A DNA stretch of 64,000 bases, taken from Microbacterium faecale. GTDB taxonomy: Bacteria > Actinomycetota > Actinomycetes > Actinomycetales > Microbacteriaceae. The notes under the pieces are model-generated. The model worked only from the letters and a program-made list of their open reading frames with translations. It searched no databases and was not told the origin of the DNA. The translations under genes and the position numbers were made by a program. This document shows, piece by piece, positions 1 to 11,023 of this stretch (its first letter is position 1; the number at the start of each line of letters is the position of its first letter). Location of the stretch: assembly GCF_014640975.1 (NCBI RefSeq), contig NZ_BMHO01000001.1, positions 1,436,166 through 1,500,165 of the forward strand, in the 5' to 3' direction.

Positions 1-1
1 C

Positions 2-1291
2 GTCGACGGACTCGGCGACATCACCGGCATCGAGGGCGAGCGCGAGCTCGAGCTCCAGGCCGCCGGCGTGATGGACCGCAAGAGCGTGCACGAGCCGATG
101 CAGACCGGCATCAAGGCCATCGACTCGATGATCCCTGTCGGTCGTGGCCAGCGCCAGCTCATCATCGGCGACCGCCAGACCGGTAAGACGGCTCTCGCGA
201 TTGACACGATCATCAACCAGAAGGACAACTGGGAGTCGGGCGACACCAACAAGCAGGTGCGCTGCATCTACGTTGCGGTCGGACAGAAGGGCTCGACGAT
301 CGCGTCGGTCAAGGGCGCGCTCGAAGAAGCGGGCGCCATGGAGTACACGACGATCGTCGCGGCTCCGGCCTCCGACCCGGCCGGCTTCAAGTACCTCGCC
401 CCGTACACCGGCTCGGCCATCGGTCAGCACTGGATGTACCAGGGCAAGCACGTCCTGATCGTCTTCGATGACCTCACCAAGCAGGCCGAGGCCTACCGTG
501 CGGTGTCGCTGCTGCTGCGTCGTCCGCCGGGGCGCGAGGCCTACCCGGGCGACGTCTTCTACCTGCACTCGCGTCTGCTCGAGCGTTGCGCGAAGCTCTC
601 CGACGCGCTCGGCGCGGGTTCGATGACGGGTCTGCCGATCATCGAGACCAAGGCGAACGATGTCTCGGCCTACGTTCCGACCAACGTGATCTCGATCACC
701 GACGGTCAGATCTTCCTCCAGTCCGACCTGTTCAACTCGAACCAGCGCCCCGCGGTCGACGTGGGTATCTCGGTCTCGCGAGTCGGCGGTGACGCGCAGC
801 TCAAGCACGTCAAGAAGGTCTCCGGAACGCTCAAGCTCGAGCTCGCGCAGTACCGCTCGCTGCAGGCATTCGCGATGTTCGCCTCCGACCTCGACGCGGC
901 CTCGCGCCGCCAGCTCGAGCGCGGTGCGCGCCTGACCGAGCTGCTCAAGCAGCCGCAGTACGCGCCGTACTCGGCCGAGGAGCAGGTCGTCTCGATCTGG
1001 GCCGGCACGAACGGCAAGCTCGACCAGATCGAGGTCGAGGATGTGCTGCGCTTCGAGAGCGAGATGCTCGACTACGTGCGCCGCAACACCGACGTGCTCG
1101 ATCGACTCCGCGACTCCGGCAAGCTCGAGGACGACGTCCTCGAGGCGATGGAGAAGGCCGTCGACACGTTCGTCCTCGAGTTCCAGCAGGGCGATGGCAA
1201 GGGCATCGGTGCTCCCGGCAACGAGCAGCACGATGCCGCGCAGGATGACGAGATCGGCCAGGAGCGGATCGTCAAGGGCCGCAAGGCGTAA
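2..1291 (+). CDS. atpA: ATP synthase F1 subunit alpha, 5' end missing
   Basis: Alpha subunit of the F1 sector of the proton ATP synthase, the non-catalytic nucleotide-binding partner of beta. The frame is already open at base 2, so the N-terminal part lies outside the window; about 429 residues remain of a protein normally near 540. The P-loop GDRQTGKT is at nt 167-190, preceded by the [12 protein letters not shown] segment typical of alpha. The C-terminal tail ends in an acidic/basic stretch common in actinobacterial AtpA. atpG follows after 21 nt, then atpD and atpC, the standard order. Identification is secure; only the start is unseen. Confidence 0.97.
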   Translation, partial: VDGLGDITGIEGERELELQAAGVMDRKSVHEPMQTGIKAIDSMIPVGRGQRQLIIGDRQTGKTALAIDTIINQKDNWESGDTNKQVRCIYVAVGQKGSTIASVKGALEEAGAMEYTTIVAAPASDPAGFKYLAPYTGSAIGQHWMYQGKHVLIVFDDLTKQAEAYRAVSLLLRRPPGREAYPGDVFYLHSRLLERCAKLSDALGAGSMTGLPIIETKANDVSAYVPTNVISITDGQIFLQSDLFNSNQRPAVDVGISVSRVGGDAQLKHVKKVSGTLKLELAQYRSLQAFAMFASDLDAASRRQLERGARLTELLKQPQYAPYSAEEQVVSIWAGTNGKLDQIEVEDVLRFESEMLDYVRRNTDVLDRLRDSGKLEDDVLEAMEKAVDTFVLEFQQGDGKGIGAPGNEQHDAAQDDEIGQERIVKGRKA

Positions 1292-1312
1292 CGCCCGTAA
1301 GGGAGACGCATC

Positions 1313-3686
<2,374 letters not shown>

Positions 3687-3688
3687 TC

Positions 3689-3952
3689 ATGGCGCTGCAG
3701 GTCAACCTCGTCTCGGCCGAGGCCGAGATCTGGTCCGGCGAAGCGAGCCTCGTCGTGGCGAAGACCGTCGAGGGCGAGATCGGCTTCATGGCCGGCCACG
3801 AGCCCACGCTCGCGGTCCTCGCCGACGGCCAGGTCCGTATCACGCAGGCTGACGGCACCAAGGTGATCGCCGACGCGAGCGATGGATTCGTCTCGATGGA
3901 GGTCGGTGACACGATCAACGTCGTGGCGGGACAGGCGCAGCTCGTCTCCTGA
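3689..3952 (+). CDS. atpC: ATP synthase F1 subunit epsilon (short form)
   Basis: Epsilon subunit, which links gamma to the c-ring. At 87 residues it contains only the N-terminal beta-sandwich domain (GEIGFMAGHEPTLAVL is the conserved core) and lacks the C-terminal helical hairpin that inhibits ATP hydrolysis in the roughly 138-residue E. coli protein. The short form is usual in many actinobacteria, so this is not a truncation caused by mutation. It is the last gene of the atp operon and is followed by a strong hairpin at 3969-3999. Confidence 0.95.
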   Translation: MALQVNLVSAEAEIWSGEASLVVAKTVEGEIGFMAGHEPTLAVLADGQVRITQADGTKVIADASDGFVSMEVGDTINVVAGQAQLVS

Positions 3953-3968
3953 TTCGCACGTCGTACGG

Positions 3969-3999
3969 GCGGGGCGAGGGTCTACGGATCCCGCCCCGC
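3969..3999 (+). terminator. Hairpin terminating the atp operon
   Basis: An 8-bp GC stem (GCGGGGCG at 3969-3976 with CGCCCCGC at 3992-3999) and a 15-nt loop lie 17 nt after the atpC stop. There is no long T-run, as is common in high-GC actinobacteria, so assignment as a terminator rests on position and stem strength. Confidence 0.6.
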
Positions 4000-4028
4000 T
4001 CGTCGCGTGTGGACAGAGCGTTTCTCCC

Positions 4029-4781
4029 ATGCTCATCCTCCTTCCTCCCTCCGAGACGAAGCACCCCGGCGGATCCGGCCGGCCGCTCGACGTCGACGCG
4101 CTCGCATTCTCGTCGCTCGCCCCGCAGCGACGCGCGACGGTTGCCGCTCTCGCCGATCTCGCGGCGGATCCGGCGGCATCCCGACGCGCGCTGAAGCTGT
4201 CGGAACGGCAGCTCGGCGAGATCGACGTGAATCGTCGCATCGCTGAATCCGGCACGATGCCCGCCGTCGACCGCTTCACGGGCGTCCTCTACGACGCCCT
4301 CGACGCGCCGTTGCTCCCGGATCGGGCGCGCGCCTGGCTCGGGGAGAACGTCGCGATCCAGACCGCGCTGCTCGGACCCGTCGGTGCGCTCGATGCGATT
4401 CCCGCGTTCCGCCTCGCAGCGGGCCACCGGATCCCGGCCCTGCCGCCCGTGAAGCGCCTCTGGGCCGACGCCACGACACGCGCGTTCGCGGACCACGGCG
4501 GATCCGTGCTCGATCTGCGTTCCGAGGCGTACCGCGCGCTCGGGCCGGCACCCGACGAATCCGATCATGTGTATGTCCGCGTCGTGACCGAGAGCGACGA
4601 CGGTGCAGTGCGCGCGCTCAACCACTTCAACAAGCGCGCGAAGGGCCTCTTCGTGCGGGCTCTCGCGCTCGCGGCCCCTGCGCTCTCCTCGACGGGCGAC
4701 GTCGCGGAATGGGCTCGGTCGGCGGGCTTCCGCATGCGCTCATCGGATGCGCACGAGATGCTGCTCGTCGCGCCCGATTGA
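4029..4781 (+). CDS. yaaA: YaaA family peroxide stress-response protein
   Basis: Member of the YaaA (DUF328/UPF0246) family. E. coli YaaA limits intracellular free iron and oxidative DNA damage during peroxide stress; the same role here is inferred. The protein is 250 residues, typical for the family, and begins MLILLPPSETK, the diagnostic N-terminus. HFNKRAKGLFVRAL near the C-terminus matches the other conserved block. I start at ATG 4029 because the frame is open further upstream only by overlapping the atpC end and the terminator. It stands alone between the atp operon and the phosphatase gene. Confidence 0.85.
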   Translation: MLILLPPSETKHPGGSGRPLDVDALAFSSLAPQRRATVAALADLAADPAASRRALKLSERQLGEIDVNRRIAESGTMPAVDRFTGVLYDALDAPLLPDRARAWLGENVAIQTALLGPVGALDAIPAFRLAAGHRIPALPPVKRLWADATTRAFADHGGSVLDLRSEAYRALGPAPDESDHVYVRVVTESDDGAVRALNHFNKRAKGLFVRALALAAPALSSTGDVAEWARSAGFRMRSSDAHEMLLVAPD

Positions 4782-4850
4782 CGCGCTCTTCTCCGCGCTT
4801 CCCCATAGACTGGACTGCAATTGCAGGCACATCGAAGGAGACCCGGCCCC

Positions 4851-5684
4851 GTGCCCGACGAATCTGTTCCCGCCGCGCCGCAGCGGCCCGAGACGCACAG
4901 TCGCGACGTCTCGCTCGCAAGCGGCGCGACGCTGGCGCTGCGGTGGGCCGGGCTGACCGACGCCGGACGCAAGCGCGACAACAATCAGGACTCCTATCTC
5001 GTACGGTATCCGCTGTTCGTCGTGGCCGACGGAATGGGCGGGCACGTGGGCGGCGAGATTGCGAGCCAGAGCGTCGTCGCCCGCCTCGACACGCTCGCCG
5101 AGACCGGCACCATCACGCCCCAGGGCATCGATGAGTCCCTCGCCGAGGCCGTGCGCGACATCACCTCGCATCCGGAGGCCACGGACGAGGGCACGGGCAC
5201 CACGCTCACCGGCATCTACATCGACGAGGTCGATGGCGCGTTCTCGATCGTCGCGCTCAACATCGGCGACTCGCGCGTCTATCTCCAGCGCGGCGACCAG
5301 CTGATGCAGGTCACGACCGACCACTCGCTCGTCCAAGAACTCGTCGCCGCGGGCCGGCTCAGTGAGGAAGAGGCGGAGACGCACCCCTACAGCAACGTCA
5401 TCACGCGCGCCGTCGGTCCGACCGAGGAAGTCTCGCCCGACTACGTCCGCATCGACGTGCAGGCGGGAGACCGGTACGTCATCTGCTCCGACGGTCTCAC
5501 GAAGGAGCTCACCGACTACGGGATCCTGCACTTCCTGCACGAGCGTGAGGATCCGTCGGACGCCGCGACCGCGATGCTGGAGGCCGCGCTCGAGAACGGC
5601 GGTCGCGACAACATCTCGATCATCGTCCTCGACCTCCTCGACGCGGCCGGACCGGCCGACGCGGAAGCCGCCTCGGCCGAGTGA
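4851..5684 (+). CDS. PP2C-type protein serine/threonine phosphatase
   Basis: Metal-dependent protein phosphatase of the bacterial PP2C family (PstP/Stp type), cytosolic, with no membrane segment. The motifs appear in order: RDNNQDS (metal-binding Asp), ADGMGGH, GTTLTG, NIGDSRVYL, TDHSLV, TRAVG, ICSDGLT and GGRDNISIIVLD. The GTG at 4851 is chosen because a perfect GAAGGAG lies 10 nt upstream; the frame is open further back but without a ribosome-binding site. Length is 277 residues. The next gene (106 nt downstream) encodes an EccC/FtsK-like ATPase, so the phosphatase may control that machine, which is inference. No Ser/Thr kinase is visible nearby. Confidence 0.92.
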   Translation: MPDESVPAAPQRPETHSRDVSLASGATLALRWAGLTDAGRKRDNNQDSYLVRYPLFVVADGMGGHVGGEIASQSVVARLDTLAETGTITPQGIDESLAEAVRDITSHPEATDEGTGTTLTGIYIDEVDGAFSIVALNIGDSRVYLQRGDQLMQVTTDHSLVQELVAAGRLSEEEAETHPYSNVITRAVGPTEEVSPDYVRIDVQAGDRYVICSDGLTKELTDYGILHFLHEREDPSDAATAMLEAALENGGRDNISIIVLDLLDAAGPADAEAASAE

Positions 5685-5790
5685 GCGGCGTGTCGGGCGG
5701 CTGAGTCGGCGCGTCCACACCCTGAGTGAAGGCGCGAGTTGTTCACATTCGCGCGCTGAACGCCGCGCGTTCGCGCGCAAGGGCGCTTCG

Positions 5791-8637
5791 ATGGTCGGCA
5801 TGACGTTCGCACCCGCGGAGACCTCTGTCGCACCGGCCTCGCGTCGTCTGGCCGAGCCGCTCGAGCTGCCGGACCTGCCGGACCCGCCCTCGCGGCGACC
5901 TTTCCCGATCGCCGCCTCGATCGTTCCCGTCGTCGGGGCACTGGTGATGTGGCGCGTGACCGGCTCGATCTTCATGCTTTGGTTCGCGGCACTCGGACCG
6001 TTCATGGCGGTCGCGTCGCTCCTCGACGGCGCTCGCGCCGCCCGCCGTGCGCGCCGCCGGGCCGAGCGTGAGCTGCGGGCGGCGTGCGAACGAATCCGCG
6101 TCGATGTCGAGCGCCGGCACGACGAGGAACGCCGCCTGCGATCCGCGGCCGCACCGGACGTCGCCCGGTGCGCACGGCACGAGGGCTGGCTGTGGCGGCG
6201 TCGCGGCCCGCTCGTCGTCGGATCCGGCACGACCGACAGCGTCGTTGCTGTCGCGGGCGGCGAGGGGCCCGACGCGGAACGGGTCCGCCACGCCGCCGCG
6301 GTGCTCTCGGGCGCCCCCGTGACGGTCGCGTGGGAGCACGGGCTGTGCGTGCGAGGCGACGACGTCGTCGGTCGGGCCGTCGTGCGCGCGCTCACTCTCC
6401 AACTGCTGCTGCGGCACCCGCCCTCGGCGGTGCGACTGATCGGGGCTCCGCTCGGAGAGGATTGGGCCGACCGAGTGGCGCACGCGGCGCCGGAGGTCGC
6501 GCCCGATGGAGAGCGGGTGGCCGTGATCCGCGCGGGGGAGGCCGTTCCCGCCGCGGCAACGGTCGTCATCGCCCTCGCGCTGCCGGGGGAGCCCATCCCG
6601 CACGAATGCGCCGCGCTCATCGACGTGGATGCCGGCCTCGACGGGCGACTCGTCGCGGACGCCGGCGATGTCGAGCTCGAGCTCGAGGCGGTGTCGCTCG
6701 CGCAGGCGCGAGATCTGGCGGTGCGGCTGCGCGGCGCGGAGTCGCGTGACGCGGTCGTCCTGCCGGACGGCCCGATCCCCGTCGCCCACGTGATCGACCG
6801 CGACGCCGACGGCTCGGATGCGCCGCGCGCGGGAGCGGGGCTCCGGGCGGTCGTCGGGCTCGGTGAGCAGGTGGGCGACCGCGTGCCGCCGCTCGTGGCG
6901 ATCGACCTCGTGGCGGATGGACCGCATGCCGTGGTGGTCGGGACGACCGGCGCGGGCAAGAGCGAGCTGCTGACGACCTGGATCGCCGCACTCGCGGCGG
7001 CGCACTCGCCGTCGGCGGTCGTCTTCCTCCTCGGCGACTTCAAGGGCGGCACGGCGTTCGACCACCTTCGCGATCTGCCCCACGTGACGGGCGTCCTCAC
7101 CGACCTCGACGGTGCGGGCGCGCGGCGCGCGGTGGAGGGGCTCCGTGCCGAGATCCGCCGCCGTGAGCGCGTCATCGCCGCGGCGGGCGCACGCGACGCC
7201 GGGGACGAGCAGGTCGGCCTCGCGCGGCTCGTCATCGTCATCGACGAGTTCGCCGCCCTCCTGCAGGAGGCGCCCGACCTGCACGCCGTATTCACCGACG
7301 TCGCGGCCCGCGGGCGGGCCCTGGGAATGCATCTCGTGCTCGGCACGCAGCGCGCGTCGGGCATCCTCCGTGACGCGCTGCTCGCGAACAGTCCGCTGCG
7401 TATCGCTCTCCGCGTCGCGGAGGACAGGGAGAGCGCCCAGCTCGTCGGCACCGACCGGGCCGCGCGGATCCCCGGTGGCGCACGCCACCGCGGGGTCGGG
7501 TACGTGCGTCGCGCCGGCGACGACGCGGCACAGCTCGCGCGGTTCGCTCTGACGCGTGCCGACGACATCCGCGGAGCCGCGCACCGTCACGACGGCTCGC
7601 CGCGCGCTCATGGGCCGCTGTTGCCGCCCCTGCCGCGGCGCTGGCGACCGGACCACGCCACGCGGTCCGATGGCGCGATCGTGCTCGGGCTCTGCGACGA
7701 TCCCGCCGAGCAGCAGCAACGCGAGGCGATGCTCGTTCCGGGCCGTGACCGCGGCCTCCTCGTCATCGGCGGCGCCGCGAGCGGCAAGACGTCCCTCGCG
7801 CGCTGGATCGCGCAGGCCGCGCAGGCGAGCGGATCGCGGGTCGATACGGTGCCGCGCGACACCGAGGGTGCCTGGGACGCGCTGGAGCGTGCGGAAGCGG
7901 ATCCGCCCGAGCTGTTCGTCGTCGACGACGCCGACGCGCTGCTGTCGCGATTCCCACCCGACTACGCGCAGGCCGCGGCCGAACGCCTCGACGCGATCGT
8001 GCGCGACGCCGGTGAGACCGGCACGACGATCGTGCTGACGGTCGCGCGGCTCGCGGGCGCGATCGGGCGCATCGCCGACGTGCTGCCGCGGCGCGTCGTG
8101 CTTGCGCTCGCGACCGTCCACGAGCACACCGCGGCGGGTGCCAGCCGCGAGGCGTTCGACGCCGCGCGACCGCCTGGTCGGGCGGCGCTCGACGGCCTCG
8201 AGACGCAGCTCGCGCTCCCGCCGGAGGCGACCGAACGCAGCGCCGACCCGCCGCCGACCGCGCGCTGGCACCCGACCGCCGAGGTGACCGGTCTCGTGCT
8301 TCGCGCTCCCGCGCACCGCGCACGGTCTCTCCGTGAAGCTTGGCAGGAGACCGCCGCGGTTGTCACGCTCGAGGAGGTGCCGCCGGGTGCCGACCTCGAC
8401 CGGCTGGCGGACGGGAAGCCGCTCGCGCTCGTCGGCGACGGCGATGCCTGGCAACGGCAGTACGCGCTGCTCCAACAGGTGCGCTCGGCGGGGGAGATGG
8501 TCGTCGGATCCGACTGCGCCGCCGAGCTGCGCACCCTCGTGGGCGAGCGCGACCTGCCGCCCTACGCTCGCCCGCGCGCGGCGCGCGCCTGGCTCGTGGC
8601 GCCCGGGCGAGCGGCGAAGCGGGTCGTGCTGCCGTGA
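5791..8637 (+). CDS. EccC/FtsK-SpoIIIE-like membrane ATPase with two ATPase domains
   Basis: A 948-residue protein. Two hydrophobic helices near residues 35-80 are followed by a basic, helical juxtamembrane stretch rich in Arg, a middle domain and two P-loop ATPase domains. The first has GTTGAGKS at 384-391 with Walker B LVIVIDEFAALL and the GRALGMHLVLGTQR segment of the FtsK_SpoIIIE/EccC family. The second has GGAASGKT at 660-667 with FVVDDADALL and looks more divergent. This architecture resembles EccC, the motor of type VII secretion, more than FtsK: there is no 4-TM anchor and no C-terminal gamma winged helix. EccC usually has three ATPase domains. No WXG100 substrate or other ecc gene is in the window. 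The start could also be ATG 5800. Confidence 0.8.
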   Translation: MVGMTFAPAETSVAPASRRLAEPLELPDLPDPPSRRPFPIAASIVPVVGALVMWRVTGSIFMLWFAALGPFMAVASLLDGARAARRARRRAERELRAACERIRVDVERRHDEERRLRSAAAPDVARCARHEGWLWRRRGPLVVGSGTTDSVVAVAGGEGPDAERVRHAAAVLSGAPVTVAWEHGLCVRGDDVVGRAVVRALTLQLLLRHPPSAVRLIGAPLGEDWADRVAHAAPEVAPDGERVAVIRAGEAVPAAATVVIALALPGEPIPHECAALIDVDAGLDGRLVADAGDVELELEAVSLAQARDLAVRLRGAESRDAVVLPDGPIPVAHVIDRDADGSDAPRAGAGLRAVVGLGEQVGDRVPPLVAIDLVADGPHAVVVGTTGAGKSELLTTWIAALAAAHSPSAVVFLLGDFKGGTAFDHLRDLPHVTGVLTDLDGAGARRAVEGLRAEIRRRERVIAAAGARDAGDEQVGLARLVIVIDEFAALLQEAPDLHAVFTDVAARGRALGMHLVLGTQRASGILRDALLANSPLRIALRVAEDRESAQLVGTDRAARIPGGARHRGVGYVRRAGDDAAQLARFALTRADDIRGAAHRHDGSPRAHGPLLPPLPRRWRPDHATRSDGAIVLGLCDDPAEQQQREAMLVPGRDRGLLVIGGAASGKTSLARWIAQAAQASGSRVDTVPRDTEGAWDALERAEADPPELFVVDDADALLSRFPPDYAQAAAERLDAIVRDAGETGTTIVLTVARLAGAIGRIADVLPRRVVLALATVHEHTAAGASREAFDAARPPGRAALDGLETQLALPPEATERSADPPPTARWHPTAEVTGLVLRAPAHRARSLREAWQETAAVVTLEEVPPGADLDRLADGKPLALVGDGDAWQRQYALLQQVRSAGEMVVGSDCAAELRTLVGERDLPPYARPRAARAWLVAPGRAAKRVVLP

Positions 8638-8675
8638 CCGTCATGACGCGCTCTGGCCAGGCACCCGCGACCCGA

Positions 8676-9674
8676 TCACACCGTGGCGCGGATGACGCCG
8701 ACGCTCTCCCCGCCGCCCATGACGCGCAGGCCGGGCCGCTCCGCGGCGGCCCGTGCGACGTCCTGCACGGTGATCGCGCCGGTCCGAGCCAACAACGCGA
8801 GCGCGACGAGCGACGCCGCGCGATTCGAGCCGTCGAGCATCTTCACGGCCACTGTCGTGCCGTCCGGCGCCACGAGCACCTGCACGCCCTCCGCGCCCTT
8901 CTTCGAGAACACGCCGAAGCGTGCCATCGTCATGGTGTCGTCGCCGCCGGTACCTTCGACCACCTCGGGATGCTCCGTCGCCGTGCGCACCAGGGTCGCC
9001 GCGACGCGATGCAGCGCGAACGGCGACGATTCGCTCGACGTGCCGGCGCGGTGAAGTCCGCGCGCGAGCGACTCGAGGCTCATCGCATGGACGGGGGCGC
9101 CGCAGCCGTCCGTCACGGTTCCGGCGATCTTGGTGCCGGTCAGGCGCTCGACGACCTCGACGATGTGCTGTTGCAGCGGGTGTGCTCGGTCGAGGTAGCC
9201 AGCGGTGTCCCACCCGTTGACGCGGCATGCCGTCAGCATCGCGGCGTGCTTGCCGGAGCAGTTGTGATGAATGGCGGCCTTCTCGCCGAGATCACGGATC
9301 AGTTCACGCCGCGCGTCGGTTCCGGTCGGCCATGAGGGCGGACACAGCAGCGCGTCCTCGTTCAGGCCGATCTCCGCCAGCATGTCGCGCACGATGCGGG
9401 TGTGCAGCTCGGTGCCATCGTGGCTCGCGGTCGCAATCGCCAGCCGCTCTCCCTCGAGTGCGGCACCCGCGGTCACGCACGCGATCGCCTGGAGCGGCTT
9501 GAGCGAGGAACGCGGGAGGAACAGAGCCGAGGGGTCGCCATGCGAGACCGCGACCTCACCATCCGGGGTGATCGCGATCGCGGATCCGACGTGTCGCGAC
9601 TCGACGAAGCCGCCCCGCTCGACGACGGCGAGCTCGGCGGCGCTGGCTGCGGGAAAGGTCTCTGCGGTGGCCAC
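8676..9674 (-). CDS. Asparaginase II family protein
   Basis: Member of the asparaginase II family (Rhizobium etli type, PF06089), expected to hydrolyse L-asparagine to aspartate and ammonia. Conserved features are VERGGFVESRHVGSAI near the N-terminus, FLPRSSLKPLQA (the Ser-Ser-x-Lys block), ASHDGTELH, HHNCSGKHAAM and TDGCGAPV. Length is about 332 residues from the GTG at 9674, which has GAGGAG upstream although spacing is long (14 nt). A GTG at 9704 is also possible but would overlap the start of the divergent OsmC gene by 8 nt. Function is inferred from family; substrate is not proven. Confidence 0.88.
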   Translation of the reverse strand: MATAETFPAASAAELAVVERGGFVESRHVGSAIAITPDGEVAVSHGDPSALFLPRSSLKPLQAIACVTAGAALEGERLAIATASHDGTELHTRIVRDMLAEIGLNEDALLCPPSWPTGTDARRELIRDLGEKAAIHHNCSGKHAAMLTACRVNGWDTAGYLDRAHPLQQHIVEVVERLTGTKIAGTVTDGCGAPVHAMSLESLARGLHRAGTSSESSPFALHRVAATLVRTATEHPEVVEGTGGDDTMTMARFGVFSKKGAEGVQVLVAPDGTTVAVKMLDGSNRAASLVALALLARTGAITVQDVARAAAERPGLRVMGGGESVGVIRATV

Positions 9675-9696
9675 CCGTCCAGGGTAATCTCCTCGT

Positions 9697-10179
9697 ATGA
9701 GCACGCACCGCTACGTGGTGAGCGCCACCTGGACCGGGAACACCGGGACCGGCACAAGCGGCTATCGCGACTACGGACGTGACGTCGTGGTCCGCATCGC
9801 GGGCAAGCCCGAGCTCCTCGCATCCGCGGACCGGCCGTTCCGAGGCGATCCGAGCCGATGGAACCCCGAGGACCTGCTGCTCGCCGCCCTCAGCGAATGC
9901 CACCTGCTGTCGTATCTGCACGCCTGTGTCACGCGCGGCGTCGTCGTGACGGCCTATGCCGACGAGGCCGAGGGCGAGCTGCGCGTCGACGGCAACGCGG
10001 GCCGCTTCGAGCGCGTCGTGCTGCGACCGCGCGTGACGGTCGCGGACCCGGCGATGATCGCGGAGGCGATCGCGGCGCACGAGGACGCCCACGCGTGGTG
10101 CTTCATCGCGAACAGCGTGAACTTCGAGGTCGAGATCGACCCCGAGGTCACTTCCGCTCGTGCGGAAGGGCGCGCTTGA
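9697..10179 (+). CDS. OsmC family peroxiredoxin-like protein
   Basis: OsmC/Ohr superfamily thiol peroxidase, which reduces organic hydroperoxides with two cysteines. Both are present in the expected context: ALSECHLLSYLH on the long central helix, and AWCFIANSVNF near the C-terminus. RWNPEDLLLAAL just before the first Cys is the usual signature. The protein is 160 residues, a little longer than Ohr. No good ribosome-binding site precedes the ATG, so the mRNA may be nearly leaderless. It is divergent from asparaginase, and its last 32 nt overlap the 3' end of the convergent acyltransferase gene. Confidence 0.88.
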   Translation: MSTHRYVVSATWTGNTGTGTSGYRDYGRDVVVRIAGKPELLASADRPFRGDPSRWNPEDLLLAALSECHLLSYLHACVTRGVVVTAYADEAEGELRVDGNAGRFERVVLRPRVTVADPAMIAEAIAAHEDAHAWCFIANSVNFEVEIDPEVTSARAEGRA

Positions 10180-10900
10180 TCTTCTCCACCGCACCCTCGG
10201 CGGGCGGCTCGTTGTAGGTGCCGGCGAGTTCCTGTCCCGAGAGGGCGTGGATCGCCGACATGATCTCGTCGGTCGCCGCCCGGCGCGCGCGTCCCGAGTT
10301 CGGGCCGTGATGGCTGAGGTCGAGCGGCTCGCCGAAGCGGACGACGACCCGTTCCTTGAGCGACGGCATGCGCGCACCGACGGGCATGACGCGATCGGTG
10401 CCGATGAGGCCGATCGGCACGACGGGGGTGCCCGTTTCGAGCGCAAGGAAGGCCACGCCCGTGCGGCCCTTGTAGAGGCGGCCGTCGCGTGAGCGCGTGC
10501 CCTCGGGATGCAGGGCGATCGCGGCGCCGGATTCGAGGATCTGCTTCTGCTGTTCGAGCGCTTCCATTGCGGCCTGGCCGACGCCGCGCTGGACCGGCGT
10601 CGCACCGACGGCCGTGAAGAACGTGCGCGAGAGCCATCCCTTGAGGCCGGGGCCCGTGAAGTACTCGGCCTTGGCGAGGAAGTGCACCGGGCGCGGCGCC
10701 GCGGCGACGGGGATCGCGATCGAGTCGATGAACGAGAGGTGGTTGCTCGCGAAGATCACGGCGCCATGCTTCGGCACGTGGTGCTTGCCCTCGACGCGCG
10801 GACGGTAGACGGCACGCGCGAGAGGGGAGATGAGGTTCCGACCGAAGGTGTACACCCAGCTCGGGGTCTGCGGGCTGTCCACTGCCGAATCGCTCATCAT
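10148..10900 (-). CDS. plsC: 1-acyl-sn-glycerol-3-phosphate acyltransferase
   Basis: PlsC-family acyltransferase of phospholipid synthesis, converting lysophosphatidate to phosphatidate with acyl-CoA or acyl-ACP at the inner membrane face. The HX4D catalytic motif is in SNHLSFIDS, followed by FTAVGATPVQRG, HPEGTRSRDG (block III) and VVPIGLIG (block IV). Length is 250 residues. The start has two adjacent ATG codons at 10900 and 10897. The C-terminal charged tail overlaps the end of osmC on the other strand. Actinobacteria carry several paralogues, so the exact acyl acceptor is uncertain. Confidence 0.88.
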   Translation of the reverse strand: MMSDSAVDSPQTPSWVYTFGRNLISPLARAVYRPRVEGKHHVPKHGAVIFASNHLSFIDSIAIPVAAAPRPVHFLAKAEYFTGPGLKGWLSRTFFTAVGATPVQRGVGQAAMEALEQQKQILESGAAIALHPEGTRSRDGRLYKGRTGVAFLALETGTPVVPIGLIGTDRVMPVGARMPSLKERVVVRFGEPLDLSHHGPNSGRARRAATDEIMSAIHALSGQELAGTYNEPPAEGAVEKIKRALPHERK

Positions 10901-11023
10901 TTCAGGATACGTTGAGCGTATGCCCAGACGGGAATCCGCTCACGCGGAGCCTTCCGGCGAGGCATCAGCCCGCACATATCGACATGGGGCAGGATGGGCG
11001 GGTCCGTCGAATCTGATTGAGGT

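Noticed and set aside
4740..7568. Antisense frames of 900 or more codons across the phosphatase and EccC-like genes
   Set aside because: They are Arg/Ser/Pro- or Asp/Arg-rich without domains, while the plus strand carries complete phosphatase and ATPase motifs.
5791..8637. Annotation as the chromosome-segregation translocase FtsK
   Set aside because: There is no four-helix anchor and no gamma winged helix, and there are two ATPase domains. EccC-like is a better fit.
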